A stretch of DNA of 64,000 bases, taken from Actinomyces sp. ph3. Lineage in GTDB: Bacteria > Actinomycetota > Actinomycetes > Actinomycetales > Actinomycetaceae. Both the position numbers and the translations under genes were made by a program. Shown here in pieces: positions 52,574 through 60,980 of this stretch (position 1 is its first letter; each line of letters starts with the position of its first letter). Location: assembly GCF_000308055.1 (NCBI RefSeq), contig NZ_CAGY01000003.1, positions 62,001-126,000 on the forward strand. The letters are read 5' to 3'. The notes beneath the pieces are model-generated. The model was not told the origin of the DNA. It did no database searches and saw nothing but the letters and a program-made list of their open reading frames with translations.

Positions 52574-53671
52574 TTACTTCCACCTTCGAGCTGCCTCACG
52601 AATTGCATCAACGTGAAGATAGATGTCTTCAACGACAGAGATGTCTACACGCGTTTCATTCTTGTCGTCGTCAAGGAATACGAGGTACTTATTTCGTCCG
52701 TTGAAGTAACAGCGCAAGATTGGGCGCCGGTTATTGTCATCTACGAGCACGGAGAAGTAACTCTTAGCATCGCGCCATGCAATGCGCTCGGGAGGCAGCT
52801 CCGCACAGGCAATTGCTTTAACGATATAAAATGCCGCGAGCTCATCTTCGGTGGTTTCAATGTCAGAAGAGGCTCGTGTTGGTGCCTCGTTTGGTTCAGG
52901 GTCTGTAGCAATTTCAAAGGAGCTTGTCATTGCTGAGGGAATCACGGTATTACTGTCAGCTCCCAGAGCGTTCTTGAGACGATCATTAACGCGTTCCGCG
53001 AGGAACTGGTTCATTGCTTTACTGGTCAGAGGAACGAACTTCTCGAGAGCAGGTTGAGTGAGACGGCCACCGTACACACGAGATGCGAAAAGGCGGATGA
53101 AATCGCTAGATGGCTCCCTGAACTCTGCCGCAATTTCGCGTTTGATTGCTCCGACGTACTTCAGTTCTTCTGCCGCGCTCATAATTGAGTCGAGGTCAAA
53201 CTGATCCTTGGTGAGCTTCCGCAGCTCAGGAAGAAGAGTTTCGTCAATATCGGCAAGATCCAAAACGAGGAATGGCTTTTCGTCCATCTTGTTTGGCTGC
53301 TCAAGATCTGTGTAGAAATTGTATTGCCGTCCATTCGTAAGGATTGCAATCCTCGCGTTTGTTACCGAGAAATAGCGGAACAGTTGTCCTGCATGTGAGG
53401 GTGTGAGATCGCCGCTAATCTTCTTGCACTCGATAAGCATTCGGACAGTTCCCGCGCCCATGATTGCGTAATCGACTTTTTCGCCGCGCTTGACTCCGAT
53501 ATCGGCGGTGTATTCAGGAATGACCTCTTGAGGATCAAAAATGTCGTAGCCAAGAACTGTGGAGATAAATGGGAGGATGAACGCAGTCTTTGTCGCTTCC
53601 TCGGTTTCTGTTTGTTCCCAGTTCGTTACAACGCGAGAAGCGAGGAGTGAAAGCGAGTCTTCAAATGTCAT
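52574..53671 (-). CDS. Stand-alone HSDR_N restriction-type nuclease
   Basis: 365 aa. The first 125 residues match the N-terminal nuclease domain of type I restriction HsdR subunits: PEYTADIGVKRGEKVDYAI (Asp67) and MLIECKKISGD (Glu81-x-Lys83), the PD-(D/E)XK core, with Gln96 in AGQLFRYF. There is no helicase domain and no hsdM or hsdS nearby. A C-terminal domain (about 270-365; FNGRNKYLVFLDDDKNETRVDI) matches the small family of such solitary proteins that I recall as COG4748. Base use is richer in A+T than the neighbours. A solitary defence role is possible but not demonstrated. Confidence 0.82.
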   Translation of the reverse strand: MTFEDSLSLLASRVVTNWEQTETEEATKTAFILPFISTVLGYDIFDPQEVIPEYTADIGVKRGEKVDYAIMGAGTVRMLIECKKISGDLTPSHAGQLFRYFSVTNARIAILTNGRQYNFYTDLEQPNKMDEKPFLVLDLADIDETLLPELRKLTKDQFDLDSIMSAAEELKYVGAIKREIAAEFREPSSDFIRLFASRVYGGRLTQPALEKFVPLTSKAMNQFLAERVNDRLKNALGADSNTVIPSAMTSSFEIATDPEPNEAPTRASSDIETTEDELAAFYIVKAIACAELPPERIAWRDAKSYFSVLVDDNNRRPILRCYFNGRNKYLVFLDDDKNETRVDISVVEDIYLHVDAIREAARRWK

Positions 53672-53696
53672 GATGCGCGCCTTTACGAATCGATCA

Positions 53697-53726
53697 CTAG
53701 CTAGGCAGATTTGTCTGCCTAGCTAG
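53697..53726. promoter_or_regulatory. Perfect 13-bp inverted repeat upstream of the HSDR_N gene
   Basis: CTAGCTAGGCAGA, loop TTTG, TCTGCCTAGCTAG, ending 26 bases before the start codon. Position suits an operator or a leader hairpin. Confidence 0.65.
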
Positions 53727-53911
53727 ATGATACAACTCACATAAAATATCCTGAAAATCGGCTCCTAATAAGCTGATTTGCTTGGCGGTGGCTCAAGGTA
53801 CCCTCGTTGTTGCAATGATAACGTTGGTCGACAGATCTTTGGTCCTTCGTGAGCCATAGCGCTGGTTCACACTTCTCTGGCTCGCCGCGTGCGCCTTGCT
53901 CTGTGTAAACT

Positions 53912-54005
53912 GTTCCCGGATCCTCCGCGTGACGGTATCATCCGAACCTCCCCAGGGCAGGAATGCAGCAAGGATAAGGGTGCGCTGCCGGGTATGCGGG
54001 GGATT
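53912..54005 (+). ncRNA. ffs: Signal recognition particle RNA, small type
   Basis: About 94 nt hairpin. The conserved SRP core is seen as CCCAGGGCAGGAATGCAGCA followed by AGG, which contains the SRP54-binding internal loop and the GGAA-like loop. The ends pair (GATCCTCCGCGT with ATGCGGGGGATT, G-U included) and a T-run follows. In many bacteria, including actinobacteria and Bacillus, this gene lies just upstream of dnaX, as here. Ends are estimated to within a few bases. Confidence 0.85.
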
Positions 54006-54158
54006 CTTTTATATCTGCATTACTACCGCTGGCCTGGCGACAACGAAGTGACTCAGACAGTGTTCAGTGGGAAACTGCTTGGGCCTCCACTTTTATGATT
54101 TTCGCTGTGTTCTTGCGGCTTGTGGTGAAAACAGGACGCAAATGAGCGCGCGGGGCCG

Positions 54159-54164
54159 TAAAGT
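54159..54164 (+). promoter_or_regulatory. Leaderless-type -10 box of dnaX
   Basis: TAAAGT, six bases (TCAAGT) before the GTG at 54171. Confidence 0.5.
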
Positions 54165-54170
54165 TCAAGT

Positions 54171-56810
54171 GTGACGACAGCTCTTTATCGCCGGTACAGG
54201 CCCGATACCTTCGAACAGGTCATCGGCCAGGAACACGTGACCAAACCCCTTCAGGCAGCACTGCGTGCCCACAGGGTGAATCATGCGTACTTATTCTCTG
54301 GTCCGCGCGGGTGTGGAAAGACGACCTCTGCGCGTATCTTGGCGCGTTGCCTGAACTGTGCTGAAGGTCCAACGGATACACCTTGCGGTCAGTGTGAGTC
54401 CTGTCGTGAACTGGCAACCGGTGGTCCGGGATCACTCGACGTTGTTGAAATTGACGCCGCCTCGCACGGTGGTGTGGATGACGCGCGTGACCTACGTGAG
54501 CGCGCCACTTTTGCGCCGGTGCGTGACCGCTACAAGGTCTTCATCATCGACGAAGCCCACATGGTCAGCCCCCAAGGCTTCAATGCCCTGCTTAAGCTCG
54601 TTGAAGAACCGCCCGAGCACGTAAAGTTCATCTTCGCGACGACGGAACCCGAGCGCGTCATTGGAACCATCCGTTCCCGTACGCATCACTATCCTTTCCG
54701 CTTGGTTCCGCCGGATATTTTGGAACCCTACCTGCAGACTCTGTGCGATGAAGAGCATATTCGCGTCGGTGAAGGCGTCCTTCCCCTGGTCATCCGCGCC
54801 GGTGGCGGTTCTGTGCGTGACTCTCTGTCGGTCTTGGACCAGTTGATGGCCGGCGCAATCGATGGAGAGATTGCATATAAGACCGCTGTTGCTCTTTTGG
54901 GCTACACGGATACTGCGCTTTTAGATGAGACTGTCGATGCCCTTGCAGGGGGCGACGGCGGTGCTGCGTATCGCGTGATCGAAAAAATGGTGTCTTCAGG
55001 TCATGACCCGCGTCGTTTTGTCGAAGATTTCTTGCAGCGCTTACGCGATCTGTTGATTATTGCTGTCGCGGGTGATGGCGCCAACGATGTCTTGGTGGGA
55101 ACGCCTCACGATCAGTTTGAACGCATGAGCGTCCAGGCAAAGAACTGGGGCACGCAGGCCTTGTCGCGCGCTGCTGACCTCACTGACGAGGCCCTTCGCT
55201 CCATGACTGGCGCGACCTCACCCAGGTTGCAGCTTGAGTTGCTCATCGGCCGAATCTTGGTGCCCGGTGGGGGCGTTGATGCCACTGCTGGTGCCTATGG
55301 AGTAGCACCTGCAGCGGTCGCTGGCGGGATGGCGGGTACCCCGGGACCGCTCTCTGGCGGAGTTGGCTTGGTTGGGGGCGGTGCCCCTGCCGAGGCCCCG
55401 GCTGGCTCGGGTTCATTTGGTGCTCGTCAGGCACGCGAAGCTCTTGCACGCAAGAAAGCCCAAAAGAGCGGAGACCAGGGCACCTCGGTGGCGCCAGAAG
55501 CTTTCGTCGATGGCCGTATTGATTCGCCTCGACAAGCAGAACGCGCTCCTCAGCCTCAGCCCTCATCCGGCGACTGGGAGGTCGCTCGCCCTGCTGCTCA
55601 TAGTGATGCACCTGCGCAGCACAGCGCTCCTGTTGATGCTCCTGCTGCTCAGAAGCCTCGTGACGCTGCCCATGAAGTGTCTGAAAAGGCTTCGGAGCAA
55701 GTTCCTGCGCCTTCTCATTCGTCCGCTCCCGCGCCAGCACCTGCGCAGGTTTCACACTCCGCTGCTGCACCCAATGCGGATCTTGTACGGCAGCGCTGGG
55801 GAGATGTTGTTGAGCGCTTGGCCACGCACAGCAGGGTTGTGTGGAGCTTGCTGTCTCAAAACGGGCAATTGGGAGCCGTTGACGGAGACCAGTTGGTCAT
55901 CCTCTTCCCCAGTCAAGGGATGGTCGCAAGCTTTACAAACGGGGGACGAGCGCAGATCGTGGAAGACACGATCTATGACGTCTTGGGTGTTCGATTGCAC
56001 GTGAGCGCACAGGTGGGGCAATCCGGTGGTGGGCCAGCAGTTTCAACGCCTTCTGCCAATGCACATTCCGTTGCGGCTCCTGTGCAGAGCACGCCAGCCC
56101 AGGCCGCACCCGCGCAGGCCGGAGTTGCTCAGGCTTCACCTGCTCAAGAATCGCTCCCCTCTGGGCTGGGCAACTCAGACGCTTCGGCGCCCGAAGCCGC
56201 GCCGGCACCGGAATTCCATGTTCCGGCCGAACCGATCGATGCCTCGAAACCCTATGATCCGCAGGCACCGGAATCTTACGATTGGCATACTCAGGCGCCG
56301 CCCCCTTTTGATTCGGGGGATCAGGTTGAAGAGGTAGAGCAGGACTTGCAGGAAGTGCCCGCTCCGTCGCCTGAACCTGATGATGACGATGAACCAGAGG
56401 ATGAGCCTGTCGCGACTTCTGGTTGGAGTGAAACTGTCGTTCAGCCTCCAAGTTTTGACCCGCTTGAAGAAGAATCAGCTCCTGAAGTTCCAAACTTCGC
56501 CGAGGTTACGCCACTTCCTTCGCAGCGTTTTGCACGCATGGAAGAAGATGACGCGCGCTCTAGCGACGACACACATTCGACTGGCAACGCGCGTTCAGAT
56601 GAGGAGCCGGCAGCTTCAGCGGAGGCCTCGGCAGAGGAAGAAGCGCAGGAAATTCCCGCAACCCCCAGCGTTTCTGCGGCAGAGGACGATAGCGCCAGCA
56701 TCGATGATCAGGACATGTCCGAATCAAATCTCTTTGGAATTCCAGCAGTTTTGGATATTTTGGGCGGAACCATCATCGAACAAAAGACTGACGATCAGGG
56801 TGGGTGGTGA
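54171..56810 (+). CDS. dnaX: DNA polymerase III subunits gamma and tau
   Basis: 879 aa clamp-loader ATPase. Walker A is GPRGCGKTTSARI (about 45-57), the zinc-binding C-x-x-C set is CLNC and CGQCESC, Walker B is FIIDEAHMVS and the sensor is IRSRTHHYPF. Domain III ends near residue 375. The long C-terminal half is rich in Ala, Pro, Ser, Glu and Gln and includes a conserved globular block (VRQRWGDVVERLATHSRVVWSLL) near 540, then an acidic tail. No slippery run for a gamma frameshift was found. TAAAGT is six bases before the GTG start. recR follows three bases after the stop. Confidence 0.96.
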   Translation: MTTALYRRYRPDTFEQVIGQEHVTKPLQAALRAHRVNHAYLFSGPRGCGKTTSARILARCLNCAEGPTDTPCGQCESCRELATGGPGSLDVVEIDAASHGGVDDARDLRERATFAPVRDRYKVFIIDEAHMVSPQGFNALLKLVEEPPEHVKFIFATTEPERVIGTIRSRTHHYPFRLVPPDILEPYLQTLCDEEHIRVGEGVLPLVIRAGGGSVRDSLSVLDQLMAGAIDGEIAYKTAVALLGYTDTALLDETVDALAGGDGGAAYRVIEKMVSSGHDPRRFVEDFLQRLRDLLIIAVAGDGANDVLVGTPHDQFERMSVQAKNWGTQALSRAADLTDEALRSMTGATSPRLQLELLIGRILVPGGGVDATAGAYGVAPAAVAGGMAGTPGPLSGGVGLVGGGAPAEAPAGSGSFGARQAREALARKKAQKSGDQGTSVAPEAFVDGRIDSPRQAERAPQPQPSSGDWEVARPAAHSDAPAQHSAPVDAPAAQKPRDAAHEVSEKASEQVPAPSHSSAPAPAPAQVSHSAAAPNADLVRQRWGDVVERLATHSRVVWSLLSQNGQLGAVDGDQLVILFPSQGMVASFTNGGRAQIVEDTIYDVLGVRLHVSAQVGQSGGGPAVSTPSANAHSVAAPVQSTPAQAAPAQAGVAQASPAQESLPSGLGNSDASAPEAAPAPEFHVPAEPIDASKPYDPQAPESYDWHTQAPPPFDSGDQVEEVEQDLQEVPAPSPEPDDDDEPEDEPVATSGWSETVVQPPSFDPLEEESAPEVPNFAEVTPLPSQRFARMEEDDARSSDDTHSTGNARSDEEPAASAEASAEEEAQEIPATPSVSAAEDDSASIDDQDMSESNLFGIPAVLDILGGTIIEQKTDDQGGW

Positions 56811-56813
56811 CGC

Positions 56814-57410
56814 ATGTACGAAGGAGCTCTTCAAGACCTCATCGATGAATTGGGACAACTTCCCGGAGTGGGGCCAAAGAGCGCGCAGCGTATGGCTTTG
56901 CACCTTCTCGAGGCCGAGCCTGAGGACGTCGAGCGCCTGACCACTGCGATCAATGCGGTCCGTCATCAGGTCAAGCACTGTGTTGTTTGCGGGAACCTCA
57001 CCGAAGACGATGAATGCTCGATCTGTCGTGATCCGCGGCGTGATCCCAGCGTGATCTGTGTTGTCCAAGAACCCAAGGACATCCAGGCCATTGAGAACTC
57101 GCGGGTGTTCCGCGGACGCTACCACGTTCTGGGCGGCGCTATTGATCCCATCCACGGGATTGGCCCCGATCAGCTCAGTATTCGTCAGCTTCTGGGACGC
57201 CTGTCAGATGGTGTTGTTCAAGAGGTCATCATCGCGACAAACCCGAATATCGAAGGAGAGGCAACCGCCTCGTACCTAGCGCGCACCCTTTCGACAATCG
57301 GTGTGACAACAACGCGCCTTGCTATGGGACTTCCCGTGGGCGGCGATTTGGAATATGCGGATTCCATTACCCTGGGACGGGCAATGGAAGGCCGGCGCAA
57401 TATGTCCTGA
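56814..57410 (+). CDS. recR: Recombination protein RecR
   Basis: 198 aa DNA repair protein that works with RecF and RecO to load RecA at gaps. The N-terminal helix-hairpin-helix is [18 protein letters not shown], the zinc finger is [16 protein letters not shown], and the Toprim domain contains [12 protein letters not shown] and the [16 protein letters not shown] block. It is coupled to dnaX, a conserved arrangement. Identification is secure. Confidence 0.97.
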   Translation: MYEGALQDLIDELGQLPGVGPKSAQRMALHLLEAEPEDVERLTTAINAVRHQVKHCVVCGNLTEDDECSICRDPRRDPSVICVVQEPKDIQAIENSRVFRGRYHVLGGAIDPIHGIGPDQLSIRQLLGRLSDGVVQEVIIATNPNIEGEATASYLARTLSTIGVTTTRLAMGLPVGGDLEYADSITLGRAMEGRRNMS

Positions 57411-57441
57411 ATTTCCGCGGAAATTGTGAAAGGATCGCGAC

Positions 57442-58167
57442 GTGAGTACAACAGAGTCCAGCTTTATTCGCCCCGATGGGACACCGGTGCGCGTCCTTGT
57501 TGTGGATGACGAATCAGTCTTGGCCGAGCTACTTGGATCAGCACTGCGCCACCAGGGCTGGGAAACCCAAACGGCAGCAAACGGTTGGGAAGCACTGGAT
57601 AAAGCCGATACCTTCGATCCCGATGTCGTGGTCTTGGATATCCAGATGCCCGGACTGGATGGAATGGAAACCCTGGAACGCCTGCGTAAGCGCAAGCCAC
57701 ACCTTCCCGTCCTGTTCTTGACGGCACGTGACGCCGTTGCCGACCGCGTTGCCGGACTGCGTGCAGGTGCAGATGACTACGTCACTAAGCCTTTCGACCT
57801 CGATGAAGTCACTGCGCGTATTGACGCACTGCTTCGCCGATCTGGCATGGCTTCGGTCACCGCTGAACGCGTTCTGACCGTTGGTGATCTGACCCTGGAT
57901 GAGGACTCTCACGATGTTGCGCGCGGTGGTGAAGCAATTACGCTCACCAACACTGAGTTTGAGCTGCTGCGCTACTTCATGGAAAACCCAAATGTTGTCC
58001 TCTCGAAGTCGCAGATCCTTGATCGAGTGTGGTCTTACGACTTTGGTGGCCAGGCAAACATCGTCGAACTGTATATCTCCTATCTGCGTAAGAAGATCGA
58101 CGCCGGGCGCGAACCCATGATTCACACGGTCAGGGGAGCCGGCTATATCCTCAGGCCCGCCTCGTAG
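57442..58167 (+). CDS. OmpR-type response regulator
   Basis: 241 aa. Receiver domain with acidic pocket VVDDE, phospho-acceptor Asp66 in VVVLDIQMPGLDG and the TKPF lysine; the winged-helix output domain includes LTNTEFELLRYFMENPNVVLSK and VRGAGYILR. GTG start follows GAAAGGA. The sensor kinase gene starts eight bases after the stop. It resembles MprA/TcrA-like regulators; the signal is unknown. Confidence 0.93.
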   Translation: MSTTESSFIRPDGTPVRVLVVDDESVLAELLGSALRHQGWETQTAANGWEALDKADTFDPDVVVLDIQMPGLDGMETLERLRKRKPHLPVLFLTARDAVADRVAGLRAGADDYVTKPFDLDEVTARIDALLRRSGMASVTAERVLTVGDLTLDEDSHDVARGGEAITLTNTEFELLRYFMENPNVVLSKSQILDRVWSYDFGGQANIVELYISYLRKKIDAGREPMIHTVRGAGYILRPAS

Positions 58168-58175
58168 GAGCGCAA

Positions 58176-59828
58176 ATGACAGCCTCTGCCCCCCAAGCTT
58201 CGAATACCGAATCTCAGGCGAGCGCTCCCAAGCACAGTGCACCTCAAACGAAGCGTAAGCGATCGCGTCTTCTCACTGTTCGCCTGAGCCGTTTTCTTGC
58301 GGCTGCCGTCGCCATCGCTCTGGTGACAATGCTTGCCGCTTCGGCATTTGCGATGCGCTCGTGGATGACATCGAAGCTGGATTCTTCGCTTGAATCAATG
58401 CTCTCTCGGCTGGAGAAGAATGCCGAACTGACCTTGGAACAGCCGCTTCCCCCGCCTCCGCCTCACCACGACGACGACGCTCAGGCCTCGGCCTCGAATT
58501 CCCCGAGTGCTGGCCCAACGGCAACACCGACTGATAAAGGGCCCCGAGGCCTTCGTGGACCGGGATCCTCCGACGGCCAGTTGCAGCTCATCAAAAACGA
58601 CGACGAGGTGGTTTCCGGCGTTGTCCAACAGTTTGATGTTGTCGAATTGGATTCAGAAGCCCAACAGCAGCTGCTTTCATTGCGTTGCGACTCCCATGGG
58701 CATGACGTCAATCTGAAGAATTACGGTGCTTTCCGCGTGATGTGTGCGCAGAAAGATTCCCAGACGCTGATTGTCGGCCTATCTTTGGCAGCGAATAATT
58801 CGACCTTCTTTGCGCTCATTGCTGTTGAAGGCGTCATCGCGCTGGTTGTCATCCTTGGCGCGACCTTCATCGGACGTAAGTGGATCCGCAGGGAAATGCT
58901 CCCTTTGGGTGAAGTCGCCGCAACCGCGCGGAATATCGGTTCCCAAGATCTGATCGCCGCACCGACTGTCGACACTTTTGATCGCGTCGATAGTTCCATT
59001 GCTCAACCCGGAGACGAGGTCGGTGACGTCGGTTTCGCGTTGAACACCATGATCGACAATGTTGAAACTGCGCTTCAGGCCCGCGAGGAATCCGAGCAGC
59101 GCCTGCGTCAATTCGTTGCCGATGCCTCGCACGAACTCCGAACTCCTTTGGCATCGATTCAGGGTTACACGCAGCTTCTTCAACGCGGGGCAACGGACCA
59201 AGAGCTCGCGCTTTCGCGAATCGCCTCTGAGTCCGCGCGTATGTCCGGTCTGGTTGAGGATCTTCTGCTCTTGGCCCGCCTTGATGCGGGACGCGAACTG
59301 GCCAGTGATCCGGTAGATGTGATCCCTCTGGCCATCGACGCAGTCTCAGACGCCCACGCGGCAGGTCCGGATCACCAGTGGAGCTTGGACCTTCCCGAAA
59401 TTGATGACGAGGCCGATTCCTGCACTTCCTGCACCGTGCTGGGTGATGAGTCAGCTCTTCGCCAGGTCTTTGCAAACCTGGTCAATAACGCGCGAATCCA
59501 CACTCCCGCTGGCACTCACGTCAAAGTTGGAGTTCAGACGATTGCCGGCACAGCCTCGACGCCGGGATTTGTGCGCCTGAGCGTTGCCGATGATGGGCCG
59601 GGAATTGCGCCCGAGCTGCGTGCGACCGTCTTTGATCGCTTCGTCCGAGGCGATACCTCGCACTCACGTCAGGGGAAGGGATCCTCGGGGCTGGGCCTGT
59701 CGATCGTTTCCTCGATTGCCGAGGCCTTGGGTGGCCGGGTGGATGTCGATACCTTATGCGAAGGCGAAGGTAAGCCCGGCGAACACGGAACGACCTTCTC
59801 GGTCATCTTGCCGGCGGCAAAATTATGA
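58176..59828 (+). CDS. Membrane sensor histidine kinase
   Basis: 550 aa partner of the response regulator. Two transmembrane helices (about 35-55 and 207-232) flank a sensor domain that carries a low-complexity Pro, His, Asp and Gly insert (about 88-130). Then come HAMP, HisKA with His319 in DASHELRTPL, and HATPase_c with the N box LVNNARIHTP, G1 box VADDGPGIAP and G2 box GSSGLGLSIV. The short external region with the His/Asp cluster (PPPPPHHDDD) could bind metal, which is only a guess. Confidence 0.92.
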   Translation: MTASAPQASNTESQASAPKHSAPQTKRKRSRLLTVRLSRFLAAAVAIALVTMLAASAFAMRSWMTSKLDSSLESMLSRLEKNAELTLEQPLPPPPPHHDDDAQASASNSPSAGPTATPTDKGPRGLRGPGSSDGQLQLIKNDDEVVSGVVQQFDVVELDSEAQQQLLSLRCDSHGHDVNLKNYGAFRVMCAQKDSQTLIVGLSLAANNSTFFALIAVEGVIALVVILGATFIGRKWIRREMLPLGEVAATARNIGSQDLIAAPTVDTFDRVDSSIAQPGDEVGDVGFALNTMIDNVETALQAREESEQRLRQFVADASHELRTPLASIQGYTQLLQRGATDQELALSRIASESARMSGLVEDLLLLARLDAGRELASDPVDVIPLAIDAVSDAHAAGPDHQWSLDLPEIDDEADSCTSCTVLGDESALRQVFANLVNNARIHTPAGTHVKVGVQTIAGTASTPGFVRLSVADDGPGIAPELRATVFDRFVRGDTSHSRQGKGSSGLGLSIVSSIAEALGGRVDVDTLCEGEGKPGEHGTTFSVILPAAKL

Positions 59829-59896
59829 CCTGCACAATTTATTAGAAAAGCGAATGACAGAATGGCATAAATTCGATATTCTTTAATCAATCGTTC

Positions 59897-59933
59897 AGCC
59901 CGCCTCAACCGATATGGTTGAGAGTGGGCTGGA
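59897..59933 (+). terminator. Stem-loop after the two-component system
   Basis: CAGCCCGCCTCAACC and GGTTGAGAGTGGGCTG around GATAT, with mismatches, followed by GGATCTTTAT. Confidence 0.6.
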
Positions 59934-59964
59934 TCTTTATCAGCGAATGACAAGGATGTCTTCG

Positions 59965-60912
59965 ATGTCAAAGGAACTGAAGCCGGCAACCACGATTAGC
60001 GAACAGATAGAAACATTACGCGAACGCGGCATGCAAGTTGATGAGCAGCTTGCGTGGCAATGGCTCTCAAATGTTAGCTATTACCGGCTCTCAGCGTACT
60101 GGTATCCAGCTCGGAAACTTGACGATGATGGTACACATCTCGATGAATTCGACAATGGAATCTCTTTCGCGGATGTAGTCGCATTGTATGAGGCCGATCG
60201 GAAGCTACGTACCCTTCTTTTCGATGCGATTGAGCGTATTGAAACGACAATGCGGACGAGAATCGGGGACTGTCTATGCATGACCGATCCGGTTTTCTAT
60301 CAAAATTCTGCTAATTTTCGTCCGACCTTTCGACATAAGCAGTGGCTCGAAATTGCCGATAAACGGATTTCGCGTATGCGTATGCGTAGCGAAGCAATCC
60401 AACATTATTGTGATGTCTATAATTCTCAGTTTCCGTTTTGGGTATTGGCTGAGGTCCTTGATTTCAGTGATTTATCGCGAATGTTTGACGGGATGCGTGT
60501 TCGGGACCAACAAACGATTGCAGAGAGTCTGGGGATACGAATTGATCTGAATTCCTTGTCGCGGAATCAGCAGGAAAAAGCAAAGAAACAATCACCACTA
60601 GCACGGTGGCTCGAACAGTTTGCAATCATACGGAATACATGCGCACACCACGGTCGACTGTGGAATAAATCGTTTACCCCGGCGCCCACTTCGGCCTTAA
60701 AGGCGCAAACGAAATTCTCTGCGCTCCCAGCACGACAAAGTGAACGCATCTTTGGCGCGATTGTCGTCATGTCGCATCTTCTGAGAGTAACGTCTCCGGG
60801 AACTACATGGCCGGATAAAGTTTCGAGGCTCCTTGTTGAGGAATTTCTGCAGAATCCTTTGGTTCGAACTCCGAGCCTCGGAATACCTGAAGAGTGGAAC
60901 CGGACTTTTTAA
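59965..60912 (+). CDS. Abi_2 family (abortive infection) HEPN protein
   Basis: 315 aa. The N-terminus has the Abi_2 pattern NVSYYRLSAYWYPAR and LYEADRKLRTLLFDAIERIE, and the C-terminal part holds Arg223-x4-His228 in IIRNTCAHHGRLWNK, the HEPN RNase motif. Relatives (AbiD/AbiF) stop phage growth by shutting down the host, or act as toxins. No antitoxin or RNA partner was seen. Composition is clearly richer in A+T than flanking genes, with codons such as AAT, ATA and CGA. ATG 59965 follows AAGGA; two in-frame ATGs upstream are possible. Probable horizontal acquisition between the two-component system and ptsI. Confidence 0.87.
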   Translation: MSKELKPATTISEQIETLRERGMQVDEQLAWQWLSNVSYYRLSAYWYPARKLDDDGTHLDEFDNGISFADVVALYEADRKLRTLLFDAIERIETTMRTRIGDCLCMTDPVFYQNSANFRPTFRHKQWLEIADKRISRMRMRSEAIQHYCDVYNSQFPFWVLAEVLDFSDLSRMFDGMRVRDQQTIAESLGIRIDLNSLSRNQQEKAKKQSPLARWLEQFAIIRNTCAHHGRLWNKSFTPAPTSALKAQTKFSALPARQSERIFGAIVVMSHLLRVTSPGTTWPDKVSRLLVEEFLQNPLVRTPSLGIPEEWNRTF

Positions 60913-60980
60913 TCGTCCCGATCAGATTCAGTCAGTTATCTGGGTAACCAGAAGTGAGTACTTCAGATCCTTGCTTGCCC

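Noticed and set aside
54171-56810. Programmed frameshift making a short gamma subunit from dnaX
   Set aside because: No A-AAA-AAG type slippery run with a downstream hairpin was found in the expected region.
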